The notes: generated by a model from the letters alone, not told the origin. Counted from the stretch's first letter, positions 41,768-50,692 are shown. The stretch is 64,000 nt of DNA from Mucilaginibacter gossypii (GCF_900100945.1 NZ_FNCG01000012.1:165917-229916); one strand, 5' to 3'. Translations and numbers: made by a program.

Positions 41768-42181
41768 TTATTTCTTTTTACCTTTTGTTGGCGCTGCTGC
41801 TACCTGACCTGGTTTAGGACGTTTGGTACCATATTTTGAACGACGTTGGTTACGGCCAGCTACACCTGATGTATCCAGTGCACCACGGATGATGTGGTAA
41901 CGTACACCCGGTAAGTCTTTAACACGACCACCACGGATCAAAACGATAGAGTGCTCCTGTAAGTTGTGACCTTCACCTGGGATGTAAGCGTTTACTTCTT
42001 TACCGTTGGTTAAGCGCACACGGGCAACTTTACGCATTGCTGAGTTTGGTTTTTTAGGGGTAGTGGTGTACACACGGGTGCACACGCCTCTTCGCTGTGG
42101 ACAGCTGTCCAACGCTGGTGACTTACTCTTGTCAACCAGAGCTACTCTACCTTTTCTAACTAATTGCTGAATAGTAGGCAT
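41768..42181 (-). CDS. rpsL: Ribosomal protein S12
   Basis: The 137-residue decoding-site protein. PTIQQLVRKGR, the TTPKKPNSAMRKVARVRLTNGKEV stretch with Lys at the site where streptomycin resistance mutations arise, GGRVKDLPGVRYHIIRGALD and the basic C terminus are all present. First gene of the str cluster, driven by a strong leader promoter. Confidence 0.97.
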   Translation of the reverse strand: MPTIQQLVRKGRVALVDKSKSPALDSCPQRRGVCTRVYTTTPKKPNSAMRKVARVRLTNGKEVNAYIPGEGHNLQEHSIVLIRGGRVKDLPGVRYHIIRGALDTSGVAGRNQRRSKYGTKRPKPGQVAAAPTKGKKK

Positions 42182-42208
42182 TTCTTGCTTTTTTGTCTAA
42201 TTATTTTA

Positions 42209-42257
42209 TCCCGCATTTCGGGACTGCAAAAGTACGAACATTATTTTTGATTTTCAA
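42209..42257 (-). promoter_or_regulatory. Promoter and leader hairpin of rpsL
   Basis: On the minus strand TTGA (42254-42257) and TACTTTTG (42227-42234) fit the Bacteroidota -33/-7 pattern with 19 bases between. The leader contains the hairpin TCCCG-loop-CGGGA (42209-42223), which may control translation or transcription. Confidence 0.65.
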
Positions 42258-42346
42258 GTAGTTGTGTGAAAGTTTTTTTGAGGGGAAGAAGTTGAGGGTG
42301 TGGTGGTTGGAATTTTGTTTTTGCTATATAGCAAGCCGGGTGTATA

Positions 42347-43087
42347 TTAGTCAATAGGCGGCGGGGGAAGTAACGTGACACTAATATTACTTGGTTCTAA
42401 TCCGAAAAACTTATCGCCTCTTGTAAAGATCATGTCAGGACACTGATCAAGCAGCCTGTTGAAAAGCGCATTGTGTACTCTGGTTTTATCAGTATAATTA
42501 TCATGTGTGTACAAGCCTTCAATTGAACATTGCGTTATATAAAAAGGGACAAATTTGTGACCCGGAAATTGCTCTTGTATTGATTTCATTATAAAGTTGA
42601 ACCCGGTTTCAAATTCCTGATAAGGGGAAGCCGTTACCACATTAATGGCGCTATAGTCAATTTCCCTTTGAAACCTGTCGTCATAGGCAGGTACCGAAGT
42701 TTCGTCAATCCCAAAAATTGAAAACAGAGGAGCAAGCATGCTTATTGAAAAAACTAACTTTTTTGTATGATTAAACGATTTATAGTTATTGCGTTGAATG
42801 ATCATCTCGCCGCTGAATGCTATTTCATGGGGCAAGGCAGTATTGTGGATTTTTTTTGTTGTGTCAGTTTTTAGCTTTTTTAAAAAATCAGTCCAAGGTT
42901 TAAATGATTTTTTATAGTTGGTCATATTCTCTTCTACAATTTTTGTTAGTTCAATGATTCCGGGGTATTCTGCATAAACAGGATCAAGATTGTTAACTCC
43001 GATTGGATAATACTTTTTAATAACCCCGGAGATTTCGGCAACCAGTTTATTAGGAGAGTTTGTATCTAACACGAAATTATTCAACAT
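42347..43087 (-). CDS. Unknown protein of 246 residues
   Basis: I do not recognise this cytoplasmic protein. It starts MLNNFVLDTNSPNKLVAEISGVIKKYYPI, has no signal peptide or membrane helix, and alternates helices and strands. Notable are HEIAFSGEMIIQRNN, a VVTASPYQEFETGFNFIMKSIQ stretch and the proline-rich tail LLPPPPID. It stands alone between the rpsL promoter and the next lipoprotein-like gene. Confidence 0.65.
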   Translation of the reverse strand: MLNNFVLDTNSPNKLVAEISGVIKKYYPIGVNNLDPVYAEYPGIIELTKIVEENMTNYKKSFKPWTDFLKKLKTDTTKKIHNTALPHEIAFSGEMIIQRNNYKSFNHTKKLVFSISMLAPLFSIFGIDETSVPAYDDRFQREIDYSAINVVTASPYQEFETGFNFIMKSIQEQFPGHKFVPFYITQCSIEGLYTHDNYTDKTRVHNALFNRLLDQCPDMIFTRGDKFFGLEPSNISVTLLPPPPID

Positions 43088-43236
43088 AAAGTGCTTGGGT
43101 TAACATTAATAACGAGGTACATGAAGTTGATGAATATATTGAACTGCCCCAAAAAAGGGCCGGACACCGATGTAACCAGGTTTAGGTGACAGCGGGCCGG
43201 CCCGTAATACTTTATATATTGAATTAATAAGGGAGT

Positions 43237-43926
43237 TTATTCTTTTACCTTATTCCAGGTGTCGCGGTTAAAAGCCAATACTTTAGTAGGGTTACCGCTT
43301 GCATCTTTGGTGAATTTTAACGGGAAGCCAAAAGCTTGATTTAAAAATAACACTTCAGACAAGGGTTTAAAATTGATTTCCTTGCCATCCCATGATTGTT
43401 TGAGCGTTAATCCGTCGGGTATCGCGGTTATAGTCAGAAAAAGATCAGCCCTCTCATCCGATTGATATTTGCCCGCCAAAACTTTTATTTGTTCGGGTTT
43501 CAGTTGTACCTCTTTAGGTGGAGTATAGCTGTTTATCTTTGCCCATATTTGCCTGCCACCTAAAGTGATCTGGTTTATTTCGCCGGCTTCATTCTTTGAA
43601 AATACAACAGGGATCTTTTCATCGCCGTCATCATCTAAAAGTTCAAATTCCAGGTCTGATTTGCGGGTTAAAGTTAGTTTTTGATCTCCGCCAAGCTGTT
43701 GGGCAATTAGTTTATCACCATCTGCTGTTACTTTATATACTCTATACTCGTTATCCTTTTGCTGATAAATGCCTTCAAAAGCTTTGAGCTGGGTATCTGC
43801 AATAATTATTGTTGGGGACTTTGCCACTTTTGCGATAACCGGTGCAATGCCCGGGCCGGTTAAAGCAACTACAGCTATAAATGCAAACCTGCATATATAG
43901 CCCGTGATAATTTTAATGCTGGTCAT
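43237..43926 (-). CDS. Secreted protein with two DUF3471-like repeats
   Basis: A 229-residue exported protein. After a signal peptide (about 1-32) there are two similar segments. The first (about 45-130) has LKAFEGIYQQKDNEYRVYKVTADGDKLIAQQLGG and FSKNEAGEINQITLGGRQIWAK. The second (about 145-225) has VLAGKYQSDERADLFLTITAIPDGLTLKQSWDGKEIN. The pattern resembles DUF3471, which follows beta-lactamase-like domains; here no such catalytic domain is present. Confidence 0.6.
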   Translation of the reverse strand: MTSIKIITGYICRFAFIAVVALTGPGIAPVIAKVAKSPTIIIADTQLKAFEGIYQQKDNEYRVYKVTADGDKLIAQQLGGDQKLTLTRKSDLEFELLDDDGDEKIPVVFSKNEAGEINQITLGGRQIWAKINSYTPPKEVQLKPEQIKVLAGKYQSDERADLFLTITAIPDGLTLKQSWDGKEINFKPLSEVLFLNQAFGFPLKFTKDASGNPTKVLAFNRDTWNKVKE

Positions 43927-44100
43927 TTTTGATAGGTTTATAATGTTGAACCAAATCTACGAAAAATGATTTTGGAAAATCAAATTTTACAGAATTAAAT
44001 TTTGGTGATATTTATTTTTATTGTTTTAAATTCTGATTTTTATCTATTTTTCATTTTAAACCATAATAAAATTCTGCGCTGAATAAATCAGATGAGCATA

Positions 44101-44132
44101 AAAAGAGCGCCGGTAAAACCAGCGCCCTCTTT
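44101..44132 (-). terminator. Terminator of the small lipoprotein gene
   Basis: AAAAGAGCGC and GCGCCCTCTTT form a hairpin with a two-base bulge around GGTAAAACCA; read on the minus strand it ends in T-rich sequence. It lies 44 bases beyond the end of the gene at 44176. Confidence 0.65.
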
Positions 44133-44175
44133 CATCACTCACTAAACTACTTATGGAAAACTTAAATTAAAAACA

Positions 44176-44358
44176 TTAATAACCGCGGTCGTGATAATGA
44201 CCGTGATCGTCACCGTCATGGTAGCCATTATTATACCCGTTGTTATAGCCGTTACGGTACCTGTGATGGTGACCATAATCTTCACGAACAACGCAACCTG
44301 AGGTTACAGATACTACTGCTGATATTAATAGTGCCAAAGCAACAAATTTCCTTTTCAT
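44176..44358 (-). CDS. Small lipoprotein with NGY/HDG repeats
   Basis: A 60-residue lipoprotein with lipobox SGC (MKRKFVALALLISAVVSVTSGCVV, Cys22). The mature part is almost entirely a repeat of Tyr, Asn, Gly, His and Asp: YRNGYNNGYNNGYHDGDDHGHYHDRGY. This type of sequence is typical of small envelope proteins of unknown role. His- and Asp-rich clusters may bind metals. Confidence 0.65.
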   Translation of the reverse strand: MKRKFVALALLISAVVSVTSGCVVREDYGHHHRYRNGYNNGYNNGYHDGDDHGHYHDRGY

Positions 44359-44491
44359 GGTATAAAATCTTTAATCATCATCTATATTGAAGATGTACAC
44401 ATATATGACTGATGGAAATGGAAAAGGATTAATCGGGGATTAATTTGGAGAGAAGAGAACTATTTGTTGTCAATGATGCTGGTTATAATCA

Positions 44492-44698
44492 TCAAACCAA
44501 CCCCATGCTTTCTCTATACTCTTGCTGAATAATGAGCAGGCAATTGGCGCACAAACACCCGTCATACAGCTCGCTCACATATTGTACCTCGTTAATAGTA
44601 AGCTGCACAGTACTGCACTGGCACTTGGTGAATGAATTGGCTTTACATTCAAAAGGTGTTTTGCAGCGTTCGCAACGGATGATTTCGTGTTTGGGCAT
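44492..44698 (-). CDS. Cysteine-rich CWC-like zinc-binding protein
   Basis: A 68-residue protein with eight Cys: IRCERCKTPFECKANSFTKCQCSTVQLTINEVQYVSELYDGCLCANCLLII. The CxxC...C...CxC pattern with LYDGCLCANCLL fits the cysteine-rich CWC family, probable zinc-binding proteins of unknown role. Confidence 0.8.
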   Translation of the reverse strand: MPKHEIIRCERCKTPFECKANSFTKCQCSTVQLTINEVQYVSELYDGCLCANCLLIIQQEYRESMGLV

Positions 44699-44703
44699 CT
44701 CTT

Positions 44704-44852
44704 TAGTCCATAGCTAATGGTCCATAGACCATAGAAAAGGTTTGCTAAAATATGGAATGTAGCAGTGACTTATTAAATATAACTGTCATTAAATAAAAAG
44801 TCCATGAACTATAGCTTTGTAGCTATGGTCCATGGACTATCATCTATCGACT
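44704..44852. repeat. GTCCATAG-type inverted repeat
   Basis: The left part AGTCCATAGCTAATGGTCCA then TAGACCATAG (44704-44734) and the right part AAGTCCATGAACTATAGCTT then GTAGCTATGGTCCATGGACT (44799-44838) carry the same motif in both orientations. Part of the space between nrdA and the CWC gene. Confidence 0.65.
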
Positions 44853-44860
44853 AAAAAAAC

Positions 44861-47233
44861 TTATGCAGAGCAAGTCACGCAGCCTTCTTCCATTGAGCAG
44901 GTTGGGCCTGCCGGAATTTCGTCGGCAACGGCGTCAACAACGGCCGGGATAACCGGATCCATGTTTTTACCGCCCTGGTTTTCAACTGTAAATTTAACTG
45001 CTTGTGATGCTGCTTGTGTACGCAGGTAGTACATGCCTGTTTTCAAGCCTTTTTTCCATGCGTAGAAATGCATTGAAGTAAGTTTAGAAGCGTTTGGTGA
45101 GTTGATGAACAGGTTCAATGATTGCGACTGGCAAATGTACGCGCCCCTGTCGGCAGCCATATCAATAATGCTGCGCATTTTGATCTCCCAAACAGTTTTG
45201 TACAATGCTTTGATATCAGCAGGAATCTCAGCTATTTCCTGGATTGAACCGTTTGCGCTGATGATCTTATCTTTCATGCTGGTGCTCCACAAACCAAGGT
45301 TTACTAAGTCACGCAGCAAATATTTGTTTACTACAATGAATTCACCACTTAATACACGGCGGGTGTAAATGTTTGAAGTATAGGGTTCAAAGCATTCGTT
45401 GTTACCTAAAATCTGTGATGTTGAAGCAGTTGGCATCGGTGCAACTAATAATGAGTTGCGTACGCCGTGGTTCATTACATCTAAACGCAGGTTTTCCCAA
45501 TCCCACCTGCCGCTTTCTGGTTTTACACCCCACAGATCGAACTGGAATTTACCTTGTGACAATGGTGAGCCTTTGAATGTTTCATAAGCACCATCTTTTA
45601 TAGCCATATCTTTTGAAGCTGTCATTGCTGCAAAGTAGATGGTTTCGAAGATCTCGATGTTTAGTTTTTTAGCTTCATCGCTTTCAAACGGCATACGCAG
45701 TTGAATGAAAGTATCAGCCAAGCCCTGTACACCTAAACCAATAGGACGGTGACGCAGGTTTGAGTATTCAGCTTCTTTAACCGGGTAGTAGTTACCATCA
45801 ATGATCCTGTTAAGGTTGATAGTTGCCTGGTAAGTTACTTCGTACAGTTTATCATGATCAAAAGCACCATTGTTGATGTAACGTGGTAATGCTAATGAAG
45901 CCAGGTTACAAACAGCTACCTCGTTTGCATCGGTATACTCGATGATCTCGGTGCAAAGGTTTGAGCTTTTAATGGTACCCAGGTTTTGCTGGTTTGATTT
46001 ACCGTTAGCCGCATCTTTATATAATAAGTATGGCGTACCGGTTTCAACCTGTGCATCAAGCACTGCAAACCAAAGTTCCTGTGCTTTTACTGTACGACGC
46101 TGACGGCCTTCTTTTTCGTATTTAATGTACAGCTCTTCAAATTCTTTGCCCCAGCAATCGGCTAAGCCTGGTGCTTCGTGCGGGCAAAATAAGCTCCAAT
46201 CCTCATTGGCTTCAACGCGCTGCATGAACAGGTCTGATACCCAAAGGGCATAGAACAAGTCGCGGGCACGCATTTCTTCTTTACCGTGGTTTTTACGCAG
46301 ATCAAGGAATTCAAAGATATCGGCATGCCATGGCTCTAAGTAAACGGCGAAAGCGCCTTTACGTTTACCACCGCCCTGATCAACATAACGTGCGGTATCA
46401 TTAAATACACGCAGCATTGGGATAATACCATTGCTGGTACCGTTAGTGCCGCTGATGTATGAACCTGTAGCCCTTACGTTGTGGATACTTAAACCGATAC
46501 CACCCGCGCTTTGCGAAATTTTAGCAGTTTGTTTTAATGTATCATAGATACCCTCAATGCTATCATCTTTCATGGTTAACAAAAAGCATGATGACATTTG
46601 AGGTTTTGGTGTACCTGCATTAAACAAAGTTGGTGTAGCATGGGTAAACCAACGCTCGCTCATTAAATGGTAGGTTTTGATAGCGCTCTCGATATCGTTT
46701 TTGTGGATACCTACAGATACACGCATAAATAAATGCTGCGGGCGCTCGGCAATTTTACCGTCGATCTTTAACAGGTATGATTTTTCGAGGGTTTTGAAAC
46801 CGAAGTAATCAAAGCCAAAGTCGCGGTCATAAATGATGGTGCTGTCAAGCAGTTCCGCGTTTTCTTTAATCACTTCATAAACGTCGTCAGCGATAAGCGA
46901 GGCATCTTTACCTGTTTTCTTGTCAACATACTCATGCAGGAGGCGCATGGTTTCCGAAAACGATTTGATGGTGTTTTTGTGCAGGTTTGATACCGCGATA
47001 CGCGAAGCCAGCAAAGCATAATCAGGGTGCTTGGTGGTTAATGACGCGGCGGTTTCGGCAGCCAGGTTATCCAGCTCGGAGGTGGTTACGCCATCAAATA
47101 AACCTTCAATTACCTTTTTAGCCACATCAATGGGGTCAACTAATTGAAACCCATAGCACAGTTTTTCAATACGTGCGGTGATCTTGTCAAATTTTACGGA
47201 TTCTCTTCTTCCGTCTCTTTTTACTACGAACAT
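44861..47233 (-). CDS. nrdA: Ribonucleoside-diphosphate reductase, large subunit
   Basis: Reduces ribonucleotides to deoxyribonucleotides in class I ribonucleotide reductase. The 790 residues begin with an ATP-cone (MFVVKRDGRRESVKFDKITARIEKL), then the catalytic barrel with PQMSSCFLLTM, SNLCTEIIEYTDANEVAVCNLASLALP, and MPTASTSQILGNNE. The redox pair Cys in the C terminus reads TCSMEEGCVTCSA, which passes electrons from thioredoxin. Second gene after nrdB, with a 147-base spacer. Confidence 0.97.
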   Translation of the reverse strand: MFVVKRDGRRESVKFDKITARIEKLCYGFQLVDPIDVAKKVIEGLFDGVTTSELDNLAAETAASLTTKHPDYALLASRIAVSNLHKNTIKSFSETMRLLHEYVDKKTGKDASLIADDVYEVIKENAELLDSTIIYDRDFGFDYFGFKTLEKSYLLKIDGKIAERPQHLFMRVSVGIHKNDIESAIKTYHLMSERWFTHATPTLFNAGTPKPQMSSCFLLTMKDDSIEGIYDTLKQTAKISQSAGGIGLSIHNVRATGSYISGTNGTSNGIIPMLRVFNDTARYVDQGGGKRKGAFAVYLEPWHADIFEFLDLRKNHGKEEMRARDLFYALWVSDLFMQRVEANEDWSLFCPHEAPGLADCWGKEFEELYIKYEKEGRQRRTVKAQELWFAVLDAQVETGTPYLLYKDAANGKSNQQNLGTIKSSNLCTEIIEYTDANEVAVCNLASLALPRYINNGAFDHDKLYEVTYQATINLNRIIDGNYYPVKEAEYSNLRHRPIGLGVQGLADTFIQLRMPFESDEAKKLNIEIFETIYFAAMTASKDMAIKDGAYETFKGSPLSQGKFQFDLWGVKPESGRWDWENLRLDVMNHGVRNSLLVAPMPTASTSQILGNNECFEPYTSNIYTRRVLSGEFIVVNKYLLRDLVNLGLWSTSMKDKIISANGSIQEIAEIPADIKALYKTVWEIKMRSIIDMAADRGAYICQSQSLNLFINSPNASKLTSMHFYAWKKGLKTGMYYLRTQAASQAVKFTVENQGGKNMDPVIPAVVDAVADEIPAGPTCSMEEGCVTCSA

Positions 47234-47303
47234 TTTGCCCCTCCTTTTGCCCCGTTAAAAGCGAAGCTTTTTTAGTTAATATTATTGTGATTTGATTATT
47301 TTC

Positions 47304-47335
47304 TGAACCTTGATTTTTTTTGATTTTGGGATTGG
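47304..47335. repeat. Half-copy of the GAACC-type element
   Basis: TGAACCTTGATTTTTTTTGA then TTTTGGGATTGG repeats the left arm of the element at 842-871. It lies in the nrdB-nrdA spacer without an obvious partner arm. Confidence 0.5.
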
Positions 47336-47380
47336 CCTGAGACTACCTAACCTCTAATCACCAATCTCTAACCTCTTCAA

Positions 47381-48355
47381 TTAAAAATCATCATCAAGCG
47401 AAAAGCTTTTGCTTTCGGCCGATGCATTCAGTACACCACTTTTTTGATAATCGCCTACACGCTTTTCAAAAAAGTTGGTTTTGCCCTGTAACGAGATCAT
47501 TTCCATGAAATCGAACGGATTGGTTGCGTTATAGAATTTATCGTACCCAAGTTCGCTCAGCCACCTGTCGGCCACAAACTCAATGTACTGGCTCATTAGC
47601 TTGGCATTCATTCCTATCAGGTTAACCGGTAATGCCTCGGTTATAAATTCTTTTTCTATCTCTACCGCATCGGTAATGATCTTGGTAACCTGTTCCTGCG
47701 GTAGTTTGTTTTCAAGCATGCCATATAATAAGCAGGCAAATTCGCAGTGCGAACCTTCATCGCGCGAGATCAGCTCATTGCTGAAAGTTAAGCCCGGCAT
47801 CAGGCCGCGTTTTTTAAGCCAGAATATGGAGCAAAAGCTGCCTGAAAAGAAGATCCCTTCAACCGCCGCGAATGCAACCAAACGCTCGGCAAAGTTGCCG
47901 TTGTTGATCCATTTTAGCGCCCATTCGGCTTTTTTGCCAACACATGGTACGGTTTCAATAGCATGGAAAAGGCGATCTTTCTCGGTCGGATCTTTTACGT
48001 AGGTGTCTATCAGCAGGGCATAGGTTTCAGAGTGGATGTTTTCCATCATGATCTGGAAACCGTAAAAGCAGCGTGCTTCGGGCAATTGTACTTCGCTCAT
48101 GAAGTTTACCGCCAGGTTCTCGTTCACGATACCATCGCTTGCGGCAAAAAAAGCGAGTACATGCGAGATAAAATGTTTCTCGCCCGAATTAAGACTTTCC
48201 CAATGTTTGATATCGTCCGATAGGTCGATTTCCTCGGCGGTCCAGAAGCTGGCCTCCGCTTTTTTATACATCTCCCAAATTGCGGGATACTTAATGGGAA
48301 GGATAACAAACCGGTCCTTGTTTTCCCGTAGTAATAATTCGTTTTCCAAACTCAT
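47381..48355 (-). CDS. nrdB: Ribonucleoside-diphosphate reductase, small subunit
   Basis: The 324-residue diiron/tyrosyl-radical subunit. The metal and radical residues sit in WTAEEIDLSDDIKHWESL, ENIHSETYALLID (radical Tyr) and the helix FSNELISRDEGSHCEFACLLY. The C-terminal tail (FSLDDDF) ends in the pattern that binds the large subunit. First gene of the nrdBA pair. Confidence 0.97.
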   Translation of the reverse strand: MSLENELLLRENKDRFVILPIKYPAIWEMYKKAEASFWTAEEIDLSDDIKHWESLNSGEKHFISHVLAFFAASDGIVNENLAVNFMSEVQLPEARCFYGFQIMMENIHSETYALLIDTYVKDPTEKDRLFHAIETVPCVGKKAEWALKWINNGNFAERLVAFAAVEGIFFSGSFCSIFWLKKRGLMPGLTFSNELISRDEGSHCEFACLLYGMLENKLPQEQVTKIITDAVEIEKEFITEALPVNLIGMNAKLMSQYIEFVADRWLSELGYDKFYNATNPFDFMEMISLQGKTNFFEKRVGDYQKSGVLNASAESKSFSLDDDF

Positions 48356-48563
48356 TGGTGTCTACTTTTTTAGTTTCTTTCTTTAATCAGGTATTCAGAC
48401 ACGAAAGCAAGCCCTACTTTTCAATAAAGCTTTAAATTTTGATGCCTTCGGGTTTACTCCTTAGCAACTGTATTGTGTAACTTTCTGACAGCCAGTTATT
48501 TAATTAGAAGTTGACGAGTGCTTCTGGCTGCCGGCTGAATGCCTTTTTTATTACCTTGCTGAG

Positions 48564-48629
48564 CAAAGTTAATGTTTGAGTTGTGTAGTTGTGAATGATA
48601 GTTTTTCACAAACCCCCGAGTTATCCACA
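48564..48629 (-). promoter_or_regulatory. nrdB promoter with two upstream DnaA-box matches
   Basis: On the minus strand TAACTTTG (48564-48571) is a -7 candidate for nrdB. TTTTTCACA (48602-48610) and TTATCCACA (48621-48629), both on the plus strand, fit the DnaA-box consensus TTWTNCACA and are 19 bases apart, 31-58 bases upstream of the -7 element. Confidence 0.45.
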
Positions 48630-48866
48630 CTTTATCGGCACTTGTTATATTGATGAAAAATTAATGGACTTGAAAACAGCCGATTAAAAATTTGATTGAA
48701 ATTAGCATGCCTTGATACTTGCGGATTACGATAATTTAACATTATAAATTACTTGACTTAACACCGACAATTATTGCCAATAATGAAATGCTTTTGCTTG
48801 CAGCAGGTATCAATATTAAAATGCGAAGTTAAAAGGTTGTTGCAAGCCGGTATGTGGAAAACAATT

Positions 48867-48895
48867 ACGCCCGTTAGCCATGAACCAACGGGCGT
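48867..48895 (-). terminator. Terminator of msrB
   Basis: ACGCCCGTT pairs perfectly with AACGGGCGT around an 11-base loop. It lies 20 bases past the msrB stop. Confidence 0.7.
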
Positions 48896-48915
48896 ATTCC
48901 TAAAAGTTTTACGAA

Positions 48916-49287
48916 TTATTTTGCGTCCTCAACCGGAACAAATTTCATCGACACTGAATTTACACAATGGCGGGTGTTTTTTGGCGTCATATATTCACCT
49001 TCAAACACATGGCCCAGGTGTGCGCCGCAATTTGCACACAGGATTTCTACCCTGCGGCCATCGGCGTCTACTTCGCGGCGAACAGCTCCTTCAATCTCAT
49101 CGTCAAAACTCGGCCAGCCGCAAAACGACTCAAACTTATCTTCCGATCGATACAGCGGCGCATCACAGCGTTTGCAAACGTATAAACCTTGTGCCTTATT
49201 GTTCAGTAACGAGCCGGTGAACGGCCTTTCGGTGCCTTTGTATAATATTACCCTTTCTTCTTCGGGCGTTAATTGATTGTACTCCAT
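48916..49287 (-). CDS. msrB: Peptide-methionine (R)-S-oxide reductase
   Basis: Repairs methionine-R-sulfoxide in proteins. I start at the ATG at 49287 (MEYNQLTPEEERVILYKGTERPFTG); the longer frame continues into a repeat. The 123 residues contain zinc Cys pairs in CKRCDAP and CANCGAHLGH, GWPSFDDE and the catalytic Cys in NTRHCVNSVSMKF. Reductant is thioredoxin. Confidence 0.95.
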   Translation of the reverse strand: MEYNQLTPEEERVILYKGTERPFTGSLLNNKAQGLYVCKRCDAPLYRSEDKFESFCGWPSFDDEIEGAVRREVDADGRRVEILCANCGAHLGHVFEGEYMTPKNTRHCVNSVSMKFVPVEDAK

Positions 49288-49438
49288 ATTTTTTGTTGGG
49301 GTTACACAAATTTTTTTGATGATTTCACCGATTGGGAAACTCCATCCGGTGTTTTGATCTACTATAAAGATACGACAATTTAGGCCGACATAATGCTTTG
49401 CAGGCTGATGTTTACACTGGTTTGACGGGGAGTGGCAG

Positions 49439-49481
49439 ATGTGTTGATGTGCAGATTTCAGATGTGCAGATTGCTGAAAAT
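49439..49481. repeat. ATGTGCAGATT-type direct repeat
   Basis: GATGTGCAGATTTCAGATGT then GCAGATTGCTGAAAAT contains the unit GATGTGCAGATT twice, with GATGTGTT before it. A GATTTCACCGATT motif lies near 49320-49333 in the same spacer. Confidence 0.5.
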
Positions 49482-49521
49482 ATATAGCTACCAGGACCAC
49501 TGAAAGCCTGCGGCAGAAGGT

Positions 49522-50064
49522 TTAATATCCCGCATCCAGTTTTTTTAACAGTTCGAGGCCTTCATTCCACTCTCCGTAACCCGCTGATACATTGATATGG
49601 CCGGCATCGCCAATATTCACAATTTCACTTCCCCAACTGTCTGCAAATAATGAGGCCCGTTCCCTGCTTACATAGAAATCATTGTTACTAAATACGGTTA
49701 TTGATTTGAATGGTAGCTTGCCTAATGGCATCGGGGTAAAACCACTTGTGCCGGTTGGATAACTATCTGCTTCAGTATCGCTCGGCGCAACCAGTAATAC
49801 ACCCTTTATTGCAATGTTATATTGTTTTGCCCACGAGGCTATGGCTGCACAAGCCAGGCTGTGGCCAACTAAGATTACGTTTTCCGGGTCATAGCGGTTT
49901 ACATAATCATTTATAGTTTTTATCCAATCGCTGCAAACCGAGGTTTCCCAATCCTGTTGTTCAATACGGGTAAAATTGAACTGTTTTTCCCAAATGCTTT
50001 GCCAATGTTGTTGATCTGAATTACCCAATCCCGCGTGTATAAGAATATCAGCGTTGAAAACCAT
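49522..50064 (-). CDS. RBBP9/YdeN-type serine hydrolase
   Basis: A 180-residue alpha/beta hydrolase. GLGNSDQQHWQSIWEKQF, the nucleophile Ser in VGHSLACAAI, Asp near FSNNDFYVS, and His in GDAGHINVSAGYGEW match the family. The substrate is unknown. Confidence 0.85.
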   Translation of the reverse strand: MVFNADILIHAGLGNSDQQHWQSIWEKQFNFTRIEQQDWETSVCSDWIKTINDYVNRYDPENVILVGHSLACAAIASWAKQYNIAIKGVLLVAPSDTEADSYPTGTSGFTPMPLGKLPFKSITVFSNNDFYVSRERASLFADSWGSEIVNIGDAGHINVSAGYGEWNEGLELLKKLDAGY

Positions 50065-50128
50065 AGTTTCGGTAAGATGTTAAATAACTTAATAATTGAA
50101 AGCTCAAGATAGGGATTTTAATCCTCGG

Positions 50129-50593
50129 TCATGAGTTTGAACGACCTTCAGCCACCTGTTTAATCACTTTATTCCTCTTTACCAACAATTGTGTCATATA
50201 GTTAGACAGGAACAGAAAGTTTACCGCTTCTCCCAATATTCCGCCCGGCGATTCGAACGTGAAAATATCCCGCATCATGGTTTGGTTAAGGATAGGATAA
50301 AAATAATGCTCATGCGTAAAGTTTTTGAAAGCACCCTCAACCTGGATATCGGTAAAGTAATTTGGATATTCCATTTCAGTGATCTTTGAGGTAAGGTTTT
50401 GCCATATGCCGAAATGCTTTGCCCGCCAGGTAACAGTTTCGCCGAGTTCAATCAAGCCGGTTGTACGCCCGGCAATAGCTCGTTCGCCAGTATGTTTTGT
50501 TGACTCTACATGTACATCAATGTTACGGGCAATGTCAAACACTCTTTCAACAGGCGCATTAATATGGGTAGCAAGCAGAATTTGTGATGGCAT
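50129..50593 (-). CDS. SRPBCC/START-like ligand-binding protein
   Basis: A 154-residue protein with a Bet v1-type fold: MPSQILLATHINAPVERVFDIARNIDVH, VTWRAKHFGIWQNLTSKITEME, FTHEHYFYPILNQTMMRDIFTFESPGGILG. Similar proteins were annotated as cell-division inhibitor-like, without firm evidence. The ligand is unknown. Confidence 0.85.
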   Translation of the reverse strand: MPSQILLATHINAPVERVFDIARNIDVHVESTKHTGERAIAGRTTGLIELGETVTWRAKHFGIWQNLTSKITEMEYPNYFTDIQVEGAFKNFTHEHYFYPILNQTMMRDIFTFESPGGILGEAVNFLFLSNYMTQLLVKRNKVIKQVAEGRSNS

Positions 50594-50603
50594 ATAGTAT
50601 AAA

Positions 50604-50627
50604 AAAGGCTGTCGTTTAGCGACAGCC
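50604..50627 (-). terminator. Terminator of asnS
   Basis: GGCTGTCG pairs with CGACAGCC around TTTAG. On the minus strand a run of T follows. Confidence 0.85.
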
Positions 50628-50692
50628 CAAATATAGTGTTACGCATTACAAATAATCAGCGTAATCATCAAAATAAAAAAAACAATCAACGG

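Larger units (their letters stand above)
48356..48915. other. Regulatory gap upstream of nrdB
   Basis: The 560 bases between nrdB and msrB carry no convincing gene. They hold a candidate -7 element for nrdB, two DnaA-box matches, a hairpin (CAGCCAG...CTGGCTG) and the msrB terminator. A longer reading frame at 48774 runs across the msrB terminator and is a shadow. Confidence 0.6.

Noticed and set aside
48602..48629. Replication origin
   Set aside because: Only two DnaA boxes, no AT-rich unwinding region with box cluster and no dnaA or dnaN gene nearby.
48774..49220. 148-residue plus-strand reading frame over msrB
   Set aside because: Antisense shadow of msrB; crosses the msrB terminator.
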